From contig OX485805.1 in the NCBI GenBank assembly GCA_950295325.1, forward strand, positions 26,587,501 to 26,651,500: DNA of 64,000 bases, in the 5' to 3' direction. The notes beneath the pieces are model-generated. The model saw only the letters and a program-made list of their open reading frames with translations. It was not told where the DNA came from and made no database searches. The DNA comes from Polytrichum commune (taxonomy: Eukaryota; Streptophyta; Polytrichopsida; Polytrichales; Polytrichaceae). The position numbers were made by a program, and so were the translations under genes. This document shows, piece after piece, positions 1-11,699 of this stretch; within the stretch, counting starts at the first letter, position 1; each line of letters opens with the position of its first letter.

Positions 1-2165
1 CATCAATAATTTATGCAAGACTATATTTTATTTTACCTTATTTTAACATAAAATAATTTTACCTGTAACAATTTCATGCTTTATTATGAACTTCTTATAA
101 GTTGTGAGGGTCTTTAAGGATCCATTTATCTCAAATCTTCCCATTCAAACCTCCTAGCATGATGAATTCATCTAACAACCATACGGGTCTCTTCAATTAT
201 AAGTTTCTAGAATTAGCAAACATACCTTAATACCTTTCATGTCTTGTTAATGAAGATGGTATATATATATATATATATATGAGCAAAGAAAACAACATGC
301 TAATTGAACTCCTAAATCCCCAACGGAACTCGGGTGGTGCACTTAGTTCACATTTTCATGACTACATGTGTGCAACCAACAATTAAATGTAGCCTAATTG
401 TTTTGCTTTCAGTGTTTATAAAGAGGGCTATACTTGTTTCATTTCTCAAGATGGGTTGTTTTAAGTGACCCACTCTTTATTGGAAATATGGCAAAGTCCA
501 ATATACCTGGGGGGTGGCTACTTCATGGGAAACTTAAATGACGTGCTTGGGTCACTATGAAATCAAACCCCCTATATAAAAGAAGTTTATGAAGGAAAAC
601 ATATATGTATATGTACTAACATCAAGCTAAAAAGTGGACTCATGTATTTATACTAAGCTTTTCAATTTTATGTGATAAATGCCTCCACTACATATGTAAA
701 GTGTGCATGATGACTTAAGTTATCCTTTATTTATATACAAAATCCATTTTTACTTTTCAAATAGAAAGTCGTTGAATGGTTTTTATCCATAACATGTAAG
801 TCAATGATTGTACCAAACAACAAACAAAGATAAAGAGCACACACAATAAGTATGAGGTTCCATGTAGGCCGCTTGCCCACCGCATTCTAGTGTGAATAAG
901 GACAAACACACCCAAATATAGATGCCAACAATATATCCTTTCGATTGGCAGTGATGAAATTATATTAGGTTTACCTCCAGAGAAACTTGAAGGAAACACA
1001 CTTGAGTGTCAACCAAGCTTATATGGAACCCATGGGTTGCAAGATAAGAGCTCGGAGTGGGAGTGGCTTGTGGCTTTGTCATGGTGTTGGCTTTTGGCCA
1101 CTTCGAGATCTGTTACCAAGTGCTCTTATTGACCAAGCAAAACCTTAACGTAACAGTGCAGGCACCGGTTGCGCCTCTCCCCAATAATCACCCCCTACAA
1201 TACCCAAGTCTTTCACGCTATATAGTTCTTCATTACGGTACTCTCCAACAAGGTCCGTATTGAGCAACAATCAGCAAGACTAGTGTGGGTCATTCTAATT
1301 CATTACTCCCAGGTGCCGTGAATTCTTCCAATTCACAATCACAATGTGCCAAAATAGACATGCTAAATAAATCGAAATATTGTGGTTGTTTTTTAGTACA
1401 TTGTTGTACTTGAAATTGGTGGCACCAATAATATCATAGGGCAAAACAATTTAGTATCACCTTTACTATTTCCACCCCTCACTATTAGCCCACCTTCACT
1501 AATTGGGATATTTAGTGTACACCAAAACCTTCAAATATTTACTAAGATAAGTGGGTATAACTAAATTGTCCTTGTAAATGGGCACCTATGTTTGAGTAAC
1601 ATATGGTGATGTGTGGATCTAAGAACGGACATAAAAATACATGTGTTTCTAAAAACTTGGAGTACGTGCTCAAAACTACTTAATTGTTCTTAGTTCAATA
1701 GAGAACACAAGTGAAGAGATCCATATGACCATCTAATGGGAAAAACAATCTCCACTTTACAATGAATAAGATATTCATACGAGCTGAGAGTATCATAAGG
1801 AAAATGGGTATGGACACGATTTGAATTTGCTAAAGATCTCACACTAAAAACATATTTTCATCCCCCCCAACAAGTGGGTGCAGAGAGAAAAGCGTGTGCT
1901 TAATATTTGCTCACCTTATAATGACATAGAGTGTAACAAAATACGATTTGGAGAAAGATCTAGTCATAGAGAACGGGTGCATCAAGCTGCAGTAGAGATG
2001 GATGATAATCGCTCCATGTTTTCATCCACAAACCCATCCATCCATTGGTGGACTAATTTTGTTGAATGAATTGGTCGTGGAGAGACGAAATGTGAAGCTC
2101 AACAGTATGTGAAGACAAGATATTTGTTGTTGTTGATAAATTAATTTCTGGAAGTATTTCCAGAA
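1..2165 (+). repeat. R-family repeat, copy 1
   Basis: Non-coding AT-rich DNA that recurs with the same internal order at about 6866-8760, and in part at 10500-11190, 12700-14100, 20370-21600, 42930-43340, 50510-51790 and 53340-54726. Shared landmarks are GGGCAAAGAAAA-like text, GATGGGTTGTTT followed by GACCCACTCTTTA, GAGAAAGTCGTTGAATG, and AGAGCACACACA. Short ORFs inside, such as 1057-1263, are kept in some copies and broken in others, so I do not call them genes. Around 261-281 there is a (TA)n tract, which marks where copy 2 is joined to the gypsy element. I do not recognise the family. Confidence 0.8.
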
Positions 2166-2548
2166 AGTAAACGTTGTTGAAATAGTTTTATTCTTTTAAT
2201 GGGTTTCTTTGATTGAAGCAATAAATTGAAATCAAGGTGTAAATACAGTCAAGTACATGAAGGAATATAACATGATATTTATATTGGTGTATATACCCAT
2301 CATTTCTACACATGATTATATTTTCTTTCTCAAATTGTGTTACACACAACGTAGGCTAAATATAGAACATTAAGAATATATCAATGATTCTATATGTCTT
2401 CCCTTCATGGTGAGTTTCATGAAAGTTTCCTCTCATACAAAGGTGCATTGATGATGACTACAATCACAACTACAACTAAAATTACCTCATCAACTAAGAT
2501 GCAAAGCATAATAATTGAAGGTGGTCATGATGGTTGTAGTATAGGCCT
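2166..2548 (+). repeat. Segment S: paralogue of 39808-40198, interrupted by the gypsy LTR
   Basis: This stretch matches 39808-40198 closely (shared text includes TTTTAATGGGTTTCTTTG and GGTGGTCATGATGG). Here the match stops after ATAGGCCT, where the LTR begins at 2549. At 40199 the paralogue runs on into TTATTTTATT. The 39.8-40.2 kb copy is therefore an empty-site witness for the insertion. Confidence 0.8.
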
Positions 2549-4406
2549 TGTAAAACCACTTTTTGGGCTATCGCCTAGTCGAACGAAGCAATTTCAAAAT
2601 TTTGATGAGATTCATCCGGCTATTGGCCACTGAAGACAAGTCAGTGTGAAAACGAATGGCTATCGCCGTGGTGGAAGCGGTTACTAGGCTAACCGACTGT
2701 CTCTCTCCCTCGGCACTATGAGGAGAGAGCAGCCTAGGAAGAATTCAGGCTATTATCATTTTGTAGAACCCCACATAGTCTCAAGTAGTGTTAGCAATAG
2801 GCAATATAGGCAACAACTCTCGGAGATCGAAGTTGACTGGCTATTAGGCAAGTAAGTAGGAAATTAGCCAAGGAGAGGAAGACCAGAAGCCGTGAGATGC
2901 GGACTTCGGAAGAGTCTGAACTTGGACCTTGAAGTGGAAATGTGAAATTAAGATTATAATCTGAATGTGTTTGGAAGAGTTAGAATGCATGTGTGCAAGT
3001 ATGAGCAATATACGTGAAGAAGAGATTGAGTCTCAGTGATGTAAGTATGTGATAGTTGAATGTGAATTAGGCAAGTAATCTGGTGAGAAGTAAACAGTAA
3101 AAAGAAAGAGAGTAAAAAAATGTTGTTCTACAAAAAGAAGGAAGTAAAAGCTATATTGGGTGATAGGCTGGAAAGAGAGGAGACTTGAAGTTTGATTCTA
3201 TGAGAGTAAAGTTTGAAAAGATCGACATTGTATGAGAATATGAGAGCAACCTGTTGAAGGCAATATTCATCTGGGTGGAAGTTAAACTGACCACAAGGGT
3301 GCAAAAGCTGGAGTTAGTTGTGAGAGCCAAGTGGAGTCTGGAAGGAGTGAAATTAAGAGTAGGTATAGAGATTGACATTGTCGAAGGCCAAGATATAGTC
3401 AAAATCCTTAAGGGCAATAGCCGAGAGAATATTGAGTGATCAGAGAAGCAAGGAGAAGGTGAAGAGACTGTGAGAGCTTTAAGGCAATTGAGAGGGAGCG
3501 TTCCTCAGGCTATCACCAGAGAGGCAGAGAGGGAAATCGAGATGAGTCGCCTGAGAGGGGCGATCACCTGGTCGCGAGCAAGATATTCAAAATTAGGCTA
3601 AAGCTGAGAGAAGCTGAGCGGCCATAGCCAGAATCAAGTCCTAAGTTGGAGCGACAGCAATAGGCGTTACCTGGTAGTCACTGAGGTAGATTATAGCCAT
3701 GACAGGTCCTGTACTCCAGAGAGGGAAGGCAGAGGGACTCAGGCTATAGGCTAGCAAGGAATTACTTAGGAAAGAGAGGGCATTACCCCAGAGAGTGAGA
3801 CTATACCCTATGCAACTTTCCTAAGTAAACTACAGACTAAAGCTATCAATATAGGTTATCGCCTGGTAGAATATATACATATATAGACTCAAGTACAACC
3901 ATATGAATCATATTGAGCAGAGTTGCCAGGTTTACTGAAGAACTGAGGCGGTGGCTAATGACTCTGTGGAACTTACGTGATGGTAGTAAGTGATTAAAGA
4001 ATTAATTAAATCGTTGAATTATGCAATCGTGCATTCACATGAGCAAAGACTATACGGTTACTAAAGACCTTACCCCGGACTTTGTCCAGATTATGAGCCA
4101 TTGACAATTCGCCGAGCTCTTGAGCTTCATCACTGATATAGGTCGAAAACCTTAGAGTGATAGAGCATTTCCTTTGAGATAGGACAGACAACACTCACGA
4201 CTGAACCTACACATATGAATCAATAAGGATGGGAAATGAGGAAATAAGTTAAGATTGGAGAGCATAAACAATGAAAATCAACCATAATGTTATTAAGAAC
4301 CTTAATCCAAAGTGACATTAACCCTTATAGACACTAGCACAGTCTTCCTGGAGACCTTGTTCCCTGGGTTTTTTGTGGTTTTAAGACATAGCAAAAACTT
4401 ACTACA
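2549..4406 (+). mobile_element. 5' LTR of a truncated gypsy-type retrotransposon
   Basis: The LTR starts TGTAAAACC and ends AAACTTACTACA, with the canonical TG...CA ends. It is followed five bases later by a primer-binding site. It aligns at both ends with a solo LTR at 36444-38359 (TGTGAGACC...CTTACTACA) of similar length (1858 versus 1916 bp). The interior is rich in short GGCTATCGCC / GGCAATAGCC-like motifs. The left flank GGCCT should be the target duplication, but the right end of the element is missing so the pair cannot be confirmed here. Confidence 0.9.
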
Positions 4407-4411
4407 TTTTT

Positions 4412-4429
4412 TGGCGCCGCTGCCGGGGA
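4412..4429 (+). promoter_or_regulatory. Primer-binding site, tRNA-Asp type
   Basis: TGGCGCCGCTGCCGGGGA matches the complement of the 3' end of plant tRNA-Asp(GTC) with one mismatch at the tenth base. It sits just downstream of the LTR end CTACA. tRNA-Asp priming is typical of Athila-like Ty3/gypsy lineages. It fixes the element's orientation as plus and the LTR end at 4406. Confidence 0.9.
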
Positions 4430-4497
4430 AGGCTGTGGTCGTCTTTTAAGGTTAAATTGGAAAGGAATGTAATAACAAATGTTTAGTGTCAACCATA

Positions 4498-4905
4498 ATG
4501 AATATGCAAAACAAATGGAGGTTTAGAGGGCATAGTAATAGAGATAAGGTACGGGTTAGTAGGAGTCAAGACCAACATTACCCACCTGTCTCTAATCCTA
4601 CCCTTCCTCCTAGACCTTACAAAGTTTGTACAGTGCAAGAACCCATTGTGAGAATTGACAACCGAATTTATGAACTTTTGAGTATCTTTACCAATAGACT
4701 CACTAGATTAGAGCATTACGTGTATAACACGTCGGAGAGATTAAAGAGGAACCAGATTGAGAGGAAAATCTCCCAGGTGCAGAAGCACTGTGGTACCAAA
4801 TTCAGCGAGGGAAAGCGAAAGACTTTAGAGAGGGGATCAGTGTGTCGAGTGATCCAATTAGAGTTCGACCCAAACACCGTAGAGGATATTATAGAGATGA
4901 TTTGA
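4498..4905 (+). CDS. Leader ORF 1 of the gypsy element, unknown function
   Basis: An open frame of about 135 codons lies in the leader between the PBS and gag. I use the ATG at 4498; an upstream GTG at 4486 is in frame. The product is basic and polar (motifs WRFRGHSNRDK, NPTLPPRPYK, then YELLSIFTNRLTRLEHYV, a possible short helix). I recognise no domain. Some plant gypsy lineages (Ogre) carry an additional ORF before gag, and this could be equivalent, or it could be a decayed 5' part of gag in another frame. It is read in a different frame from both 4982-5473 and gag. Confidence 0.4.
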   Translation: MNMQNKWRFRGHSNRDKVRVSRSQDQHYPPVSNPTLPPRPYKVCTVQEPIVRIDNRIYELLSIFTNRLTRLEHYVYNTSERLKRNQIERKISQVQKHCGTKFSEGKRKTLERGSVCRVIQLEFDPNTVEDIIEMI

Positions 4906-4981
4906 CTGAGTCAAACGGGAAACCTAGAACCATCGACATAACTCAATGTCGTTATTGTTCTAGTTAATCCTTAACGAATTA

Positions 4982-5473
4982 ATGGAGTGGTGTTGGCAAG
5001 TTCCGGACTCTGTCAAACACAAAATTTATTCAGGGGGATATTTATTCTCAGCTTTATATAGATTTTTCCGTTTCAGCTATCACGGGAACGGGATCTATAT
5101 TACTCCTGATGTAGCCTTATCCAAAGACTTTATTGAGTCGTTTGTAGCATTACCTTTAGAGTTACAACGGGATATTACTAATCGTATTTGGAACAACGGG
5201 AAGGGATATAGACGAGTAATTGTTGACAACAATTCCCCTGTCTTACCTTTATCCCTTAGGTTCTTATTTTCTGTTTACGGAAGATTGAAGCATATAACGT
5301 CAGAAGTAGTACCCCCTGTTGACGGAACATGGCAAGGGACTAAGTTGTCCAGAACAGAGTATAAATTTGTGTTTGGGAAGCCGAACCCAAGGGCTACACC
5401 TTTTATACATGATTTCATGGACCGAAATCCTTTGTATTTTAACCCCATTGATTTTAGAACAATATGTTTGTAG
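4982..5473 (+). CDS. Leader ORF 2 of the gypsy element, unknown function
   Basis: An open frame of 163 codons starting at an ATG. The composition looks like a real folded protein (aromatic-rich YLFSALYRFFRFSYHGNG, then FVALPLELQRDITNRIWN and DRNPLYFNPIDFRT). I recognise no known domain. It precedes gag by about 130 bases and sits in another frame. Two explanations remain: an accessory ORF placed before gag, as in Ogre-type elements, or the 5' part of a longer protein broken by frameshifts. Nothing similar occurs elsewhere in the window. Confidence 0.45.
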   Translation: MEWCWQVPDSVKHKIYSGGYLFSALYRFFRFSYHGNGIYITPDVALSKDFIESFVALPLELQRDITNRIWNNGKGYRRVIVDNNSPVLPLSLRFLFSVYGRLKHITSEVVPPVDGTWQGTKLSRTEYKFVFGKPNPRATPFIHDFMDRNPLYFNPIDFRTICL

Positions 5474-5609
5474 GAAGTCAAGTGGATGATAAGAGACAGT
5501 CAAGCTGGAACCTGCTCATGAAAAATATCATTCTCAAACTGCATCCGTGAGGAAGGCAGCTAACGCTAAAGCTAGAGAAGATAGAGCGGCAGCTAGAGAA
5601 TATAGATGA

Positions 5610-6869
5610 CAATTACGTGAAAAGAGAAGAAGTTGGGTTAAACCATTTTTAGAAGTGGTGAAGGGAGATTATGGGGATACTACAGAAGGTGAACGTGAAA
5701 CATCCTCAGATAGACCTACAACAAGTGGTGAGAGAGATTTTTGGTCCCCAAAAGCTCTATTCGCTACAGAGGACTCATCTACTCCCCCGTTGTGGGCTAC
5801 TACTTATGAACGCACCCCATCTCCTCATATCAGTTTAAATATTAATGTACAAGGCAACCCGTTATTTACACCTTACACTCCACCTGTACACGTAGCACCA
5901 TTATTCAATATGGCAGCTAATCCACCGAGAATTAATAATGTAGTGAATTTGCCCTATTTCCAGGGTAGACCAGGAACAGACCCTGACGTCCATGTGAGGA
6001 AATTTGAGATTGCATGTGCTGCAAATAGTGTACCTCAGAACAAAATGATGGAGGTATTTGCAGCAACGTTGCAAGAGAATGCCTTCTTATGGTATTCCCG
6101 CCAAACACCATTTGCTGACTGGGATGCCCTTAAAGATGCATTCCTTGTCTACTTCAGACCCTTGGGGTTTGAAAACAGTCTGATGGAAAGATTAAGGACA
6201 ATTCGTATGGGTATAAGCGAGGCTGTTGACAGTTATTGGGGAAGAATGAGTGATATATTATTGAGAATGGGTGCGCACCAAATTCCCAATAATTTCTTAA
6301 GAAATATATTCATAGGAGGATTGTACCCTTTTGAGTTGAAATTATATGTGAGAGAGCGCACCCCAGCTACCGCACAAGATGCCTTTAATTTAGCAAAAGC
6401 TTGGGAGGAGTCTCGAGTGGAGGATCAATATACTTTTGAGAATTACAATTATGACCTCTATGACCAGCCCCTGAAGGATCAAACTTACTATCATGTTTTA
6501 CCTGGTCAATCTCTAACATACCCAGGTGCTAAGCCAATGATAGATGCCACACAGTTCAAGCACCCTAGCGCAGATTTGTTTAAACCCCCCAAGGTCCTAG
6601 TAAAACCTCCACCGGTTGGTCAATCCACATCTCAAGAATTAGCCTTGATGGATATTACTAAGAAACTTGCAGATCTAGAAGTTAAGATCACAAGAGGGGC
6701 TAACAAACGACCATCACCAACTGAGGAAAGAACCAATATATGGTGTAACAATTGTAAGGGTCATGGTCACTTAGCTAATGAGTGTCCTACTCCAAAAGGT
6801 TTGAGAGTTAAATGTACAGTTAAATATACAGTTAAATGTATATATATATATATATATATATATATGTGA
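5610..6869 (+). CDS. Gypsy-type Gag, C-terminally truncated (CCHC zinc knuckle present)
   Basis: Structural protein of a Ty3/gypsy retrotransposon. The central region has the Retrotrans_gag pattern: PYFQGRPGTDPDVHVRKFE, FAATLQENAFLWYSRQ, WDALKDAFLVYFRP and FIGGLYPFELKLYVRERTP. Near the C-terminus is a CCHC knuckle, CNNCKGHGHLANEC. The frame is open from 5610, just after an in-frame TGA at 5607-5609. The sequence before that stop (KAANAKAREDRAAAREYR) reads in the same frame, so the true start is probably further upstream. At the 3' end the frame runs into a (TA)n tract and stops in DNA that belongs to an R copy. Protease, reverse transcriptase, RNase H and integrase are all absent, so the element cannot move by itself. 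Confidence 0.85.
   Translation, partial: QLREKRRSWVKPFLEVVKGDYGDTTEGERETSSDRPTTSGERDFWSPKALFATEDSSTPPLWATTYERTPSPHISLNINVQGNPLFTPYTPPVHVAPLFNMAANPPRINNVVNLPYFQGRPGTDPDVHVRKFEIACAANSVPQNKMMEVFAATLQENAFLWYSRQTPFADWDALKDAFLVYFRPLGFENSLMERLRTIRMGISEAVDSYWGRMSDILLRMGAHQIPNNFLRNIFIGGLYPFELKLYVRERTPATAQDAFNLAKAWEESRVEDQYTFENYNYDLYDQPLKDQTYYHVLPGQSLTYPGAKPMIDATQFKHPSADLFKPPKVLVKPPPVGQSTSQELALMDITKKLADLEVKITRGANKRPSPTEERTNIWCNNCKGHGHLANECPTPKGLRVKCTVKYTVKCIYIYIYIYM
6838..6865. repeat. (TA)n microsatellite at the gypsy/R junction
   Basis: Alternating TA immediately after the gag zinc knuckle region. On the right the sequence TGAGCAAAGAAAAC matches the sequence that follows the (TA)n tract at about 261-281. 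It marks the breakpoint where retroelement DNA ends and R copy 2 begins. Confidence 0.85.
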
Positions 6870-9800
6870 GCAAAGAAAACATCATGGTAATTGAACTCCT
6901 CAATCCCCAACGGAACTCGGCCGGTGCGCTTAGTTCATATTTTCATGACTACATGTGTGCAACCAACAATTTCATGTAGTCTAATTGTTTTGCTTTCAGT
7001 GTTTATGAAGAGGGCTATACTTGTTTCATTTCTCAAGATGGGTTGTTTTAAGTGACCCACTCTTTATTGGAAATGTGGCAAAGTCCAATATACCCGGGGG
7101 GTGGCCTCTTCATGGGAAACTTAAATGACGTGCTTGGGTCACTATGAAATCAAACCCCCTATATACAAGAAGTTTATAAAGGAAAACATATGTACATGTA
7201 CTAACAACAAGCTAAAAAGTGGACTCATGTATTTATACTAAGCTTTTCAATTTCATGTGATAAATGCCTCCACTACATATACAAAGTGTACATCATGACT
7301 CAAGTAATCTTTTATTTATATACAAAATCCATTTTCACTTTCAAAGAGAAAGTCGTTGAATGTTTTTCATCCATAACATGTAAGTCAATGATTGTACCAA
7401 ACAAACAAAGATAAGAGCACACACAGTAAGTGTGATTTTCCATGTAGGCCGCTTGCCCACCGCATTCTAGTGTGAATAAGGACAAACACGCCCAAATGTA
7501 GATGCCAACAATATATCCTTTCGATTGGCAGTGGTGAGATTATATTAGGTTTACCTCGAGAGAAACTTGAAGGCAACACACTTGAGTGTCAACCAAGCTT
7601 GTATGGGCCCCATGGGTTGCAAGATAAGAGCCCGGAGTGGGAGTGGCTTGCAGCTATGTCATGGTGTTGGCTTTTGGCCACTTCGAGGTCTGTTACCAAG
7701 TGCTCCTATTGACCAAGCAAAACCTTAACGTCACCGTGAAGGCACCGGTTGCACCTCTCCCCAATAATCACCCCCTACAATACCCAAGTCTTTCACGCTA
7801 TATAGTTCTTCATTATGGTACTCTCCAACAAGGTCCGTATTGAGCAACAATCACCAAGGCTAGTGTGGGTCGTTCTAATTCATTACTCCCAGGTGCCGTG
7901 AATTCTTCCAATTCACAATCACGATGTGCCAAAATAGACATGTTTAATAATTTCGACATGTTGTGGTTGTTTTTGAGCACATTGTTGCACTTGAAATTGG
8001 TGGCACTAGTAATATCATAGCGTAAAGAAATTTTGTATCACCTTTACTATTTCCCACCCCTCACAATTAGCCCGCCTTCACTACTTGGGATATTTAGTGT
8101 AGACCACAACCTTCAAATATTTACTGAGATAAGCGGGTATAGCTAAACTGTCCTTGTATATGGGCACCAATGTTTGAATTACATGTGGTGATGTGTGGAT
8201 CTAAGAACGAACATAAAAAGACAGGTGTTTCAAAAGGCTTGGAGTACGTGCTCGAAACTTCTTAACTGTTCTTAGTTCAATAGGGAACAGAAGTGGAGAG
8301 GTCCATATGATCATCGAATGGGGAAAACAATCTTCAATTGACAATGAATAAGATATTCATACGAGCTGAGAATATCATAAAGAAAATGGATACGGACACG
8401 ATTTGAATTTGCTAAAGATCTCACACTAATTCTATATTTTCATCCCCCAACAAGTGGGCGCAAAGAGAAAAGTGTGTGCTTAAGACTCGCTTACCTTATA
8501 ATGACATAGAGTGTAACAAAATATGATCTGGAGAAAGATCTAGTCATAGAGAATGGGCGCATCAAGCTGCAGCAGAGATGGATGATAATTGCTCCATGTT
8601 TTCATCCACAAACCCATCTATCCATTTGTGGACTAAGTTTGTCGGGATCGGCCGTGAACTGTAGAGGTTTACTAATTGTCAGAAAACATTCGTGAATGAA
8701 TTGGTCGAAATGAAGCTCAAGCTCAACAATATGTGAAGACAAGATATTTGTTATGGATTCTTTTATAAATATTTCTGCAATCTACCTCAACCCTTTTCTT
8801 GAAGTTAATGAATTATTGGGAAAATTTTGCCCGACTTGCTACCAACCTATGGTATACCTCTTGTCCATCCACTTTAAGAACTTTACCTTCCCTAGGTTTG
8901 TGGTTGATTCCTCTCAGTGACTTCACCTGGAAACGATTCAAGATCTTTGAAGCTAAATCTAATGTCATATGAACCAACCAGTATTGAACGGGTATGTTGT
9001 AAAGTGCATACAGGGGAGGCCTGGTTTTGAAAATTTCTTGGAAATGTAGAACATCGAGGTATTGATATTACAAAGGTTTTGTATTTTCAAGGTAGGGTAT
9101 GTGTATGTGGTCTTGTAAAATTTCTTGAATTTTAGGGTACGTGTTATGGTGTGATTTTTTTTCATATACCAGGGTGCCCAGTGCAAGGGTATGGTATGTC
9201 ATTTTAAGGTTTTTAAGAGAGAATTTAATTAATTAATAATTTAATAAAATAAAAAATAAAAAATCCAAAACAGATGAAGCATGAACTTGAGCAAACTAAT
9301 CAAATTGAATCATGATTTGAATTTATCAAATTGTCATGCTTGACTAAGTATTGAATCGGATCAACATGGACTACTTCGACCAACATCGGTTTAGTCAAAC
9401 AAAGTTGAATTGATAAAAAACAATCAAACAATGCCCTCAAGCTAAATCTCACTCTAGCTCACCCGCTGCAATCAACTCCTCTTCACTAAACTTGTTTAGC
9501 AAACACAAACCCTAGTTGTTATATGAAGTTGGTGCTTCAAGCAAAGACAAAACGGAATTACCTCTTCTTGAAGGTGCAACACCCTCTCTCCCACATTAAT
9601 CAACGTTGCTAGCTTAACCCCAGCAACAAAGCTCCACTACTTGTAGTACGTTGTGCACACAACAAACCCGTACATCGCCGGAAGCAGGCATAATGAACAA
9701 AGACGTGCATGTTTAAGGGTTTCCAAGCTCATCGTTGAGCAAGGTACGGGTTAGTGACCATGTTTAGGGTTGGCAGTGAGTCCAGGGCCCGGGTATGAAC

Positions 9801-9955
9801 CTGGTATTTGCGCACTGCTTGGTAGTTCAAGCTGGTATCACAAACCAGTGTACATACCCTTTTACAGACCCGTGTGCGGGACATATACCCGTTCAACACT
9901 GGAACCAACCCTCCCTAAATTTTCTTTTAAAAAATGATTAAAAAATAAGAAGGTG

Positions 9956-9986
<31 letters not shown>

Positions 9987-10200
9987 CCTCGTTCCTCAAC
10001 CGTTCATTCCAGTCCATCCCCGTGAAGCCTACAAGCGGTCTGAGAGGGAAGTGTTGCATACGACTACACCTCTCATCCATCCAACATACAATCCTTGATC
10101 CCTTATAGGTTTGTGGTTGATTCATCTCTCAATGACTTTGCCTTGACGAATTCAAGATCTTCAAAACTAATTTCCATGTCAGATAGACTAACACAAAAAA
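6866..10200 (+). repeat. R-family repeat, copy 2, with downstream AT-rich segment
   Basis: 6866-8640 repeats the order of 282-2050 at high identity. From about 8760 (CCTCAACCCTTTTCTTGAA) the text matches segments at 17690-17790, 49970-50200 and 52080-52300. A (GAA)n tract lies at about 9949-9985. I see no gene in 8760-10200. Confidence 0.75.
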
Positions 10201-11190
10201 CCAACATCTGTAACATTATTTAGCTTAGTATGGAAGAATCATGCAGATTCATTGGTTTAAGGAGGGGTGGGGGAGGAACTCGGCTTTTATAATAAGAAAT
10301 TCATTTTTCAATATATTATGGTTATTTGCCTTTCAAATATCTTATTCTTCCAATGAATTTTGTCTTCTTGCAAAGATCGCGACAATATAAGTTTAATTAA
10401 ATTATCTCTTAACATGGTTGACCTCCATATTCATCATAAAGGCTAATGAAGGAGTAAAGAGGGAATCTATTATGCAAGGGTCACAAGATATAATAAATGT
10501 TTATGTACATCAATAAAAATATGCCTAGTTACAATTTATCATACCTTACTTTTACTTAAGATAATTTTATTGTAACAATTTTATGCTTTAATATGAACTT
10601 CTTATAATTTGTGAGAGCCTTTAAAGATCCATTTATCTCAAGATTTTCCCATTCAAACCTACTAGCATGATGAATTTATCTAACAACCATACAAGTCTCT
10701 TCAATTTTAAGTTCATAGGATAAGCAAACATACCTTAATACCTTTCATGTCTTATTAAAGAAGATATATACACATGCATATGGGCAAAGAAAATGGCATG
10801 GCAATTGAACTCCTAATTCCCCACCAGAACTCGGGTGGTGCACTTAGTGTATATTCTCATGACTACACGCGTGCAACCAACAATTAAATGTAGCCTATTG
10901 TTTTGCTTTTAGTGTTTATGAAGAGGGCTATACTTAAGTAATTTCTCAAGATGGGTTGTTTGATGTGACCCACTCTTTATTGGAAATATGGCAGAGTCCA
11001 ATATACTTGGGGGATGAACTCTTCTTGGGAAACTTAAATGATGTGCTTGGGCCACTATGAAATTAAGCCCCCCTTATCCATGAGAAATGTATAGAGGAAA
11101 ACATATGTATACGTACTAACCGCACGTTTAGAATGAACTCATGTACTTATATTAAATGTTCCTTTTTTTATGTGAGACATGCCTTATTAA
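10200..11190 (+). repeat. R-family repeat, copy 3
   Basis: Begins with GGAGGGGTGGGGGAGGAAC and continues through the same landmarks (AACATGGTTGACCTCC, CATGATGAATTTATC, GGGCAAAGAAAA). A close paralogue covers 20370-21280. No gene is seen. Confidence 0.75.
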
Positions 11191-11270
11191 GAAATTATTA
11201 AGAAATTAGAGGTTTGTGCCTTGATCCAAGCTTATTATTACATGCATATGTTTGTGTGTGGTGGTTGCAA

Positions 11271-11659
11271 TTGTACGCAAATTATGCTATAGGAAAGGAC
11301 GTGAAAGCCATGAAAGCGGTGGTGGGAGAGGAAGCTTTATCTTCAGAAGCTTACTTGGTAATCTCGGCACTTTCACCCATCCTTGTTACCATTTCCACTG
11401 AGCTTTTCATTTCTCGATTCTTTAGGAATTTAATATATCATGTACTAACGTATCGCTTGGTGTGACATTGCAGTTGTATTTGGAGTTCCTTGACAAGTTT
11501 GAGGGCAAGTTTGTTGCTCAAGGACCTTTTGATACCCAGGACATCTTCCAGTCTCTTGACCTCGCATGGTCATTGCTTCGAATTTTGCCATGGGAGCTAC
11601 TACGTCCTATTCCTGCCAAAACCCTAGACGGATTCTACAGCTGGAACTCAGACCATTGA
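11271..11659 (+). pseudogene. V-type H+-ATPase subunit B, C-terminal fragment (two exons)
   Basis: The B subunit is a non-catalytic nucleotide-binding subunit of the V1 sector of vacuolar proton pumps. Exon 1 (11271-11357) reads [20 protein letters not shown] then EALSSE. A GT..AG intron (11358-11473) follows. Exon 2 (11474-11659) reads LYLEFLDKFEGKFVAQG, IFQSLDLAWSLLRILPWELL and IPAKTLDGFYS before the stop. This is the conserved C-terminus of plant VHA-B. The expected acceptor before exon 1 reads TTGCAA rather than TTGCAG, the exon junction has an extra residue (EAYL where EDL is expected), and no upstream exons occur in the window. It looks like a captured 3' piece of a gene. A second decayed copy lies at 53066-53325. 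Confidence 0.85.
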
Positions 11660-11699
11660 TGGATTTCTGAACGTCACATTTTTCATTCTCATAACCTTA

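Noticed and set aside
1057-1263. 68-codon ORF repeated at 7637-7843, 16303-16521 and 48611-48817
   Set aside because: It is conserved only as far as the R repeat is; lengths and frames differ between copies and there is no codon-level conservation.
5275-5503. Minus-strand ORFs under the gypsy leader ORF
   Set aside because: Shadows of the plus-strand 163-codon ORF.
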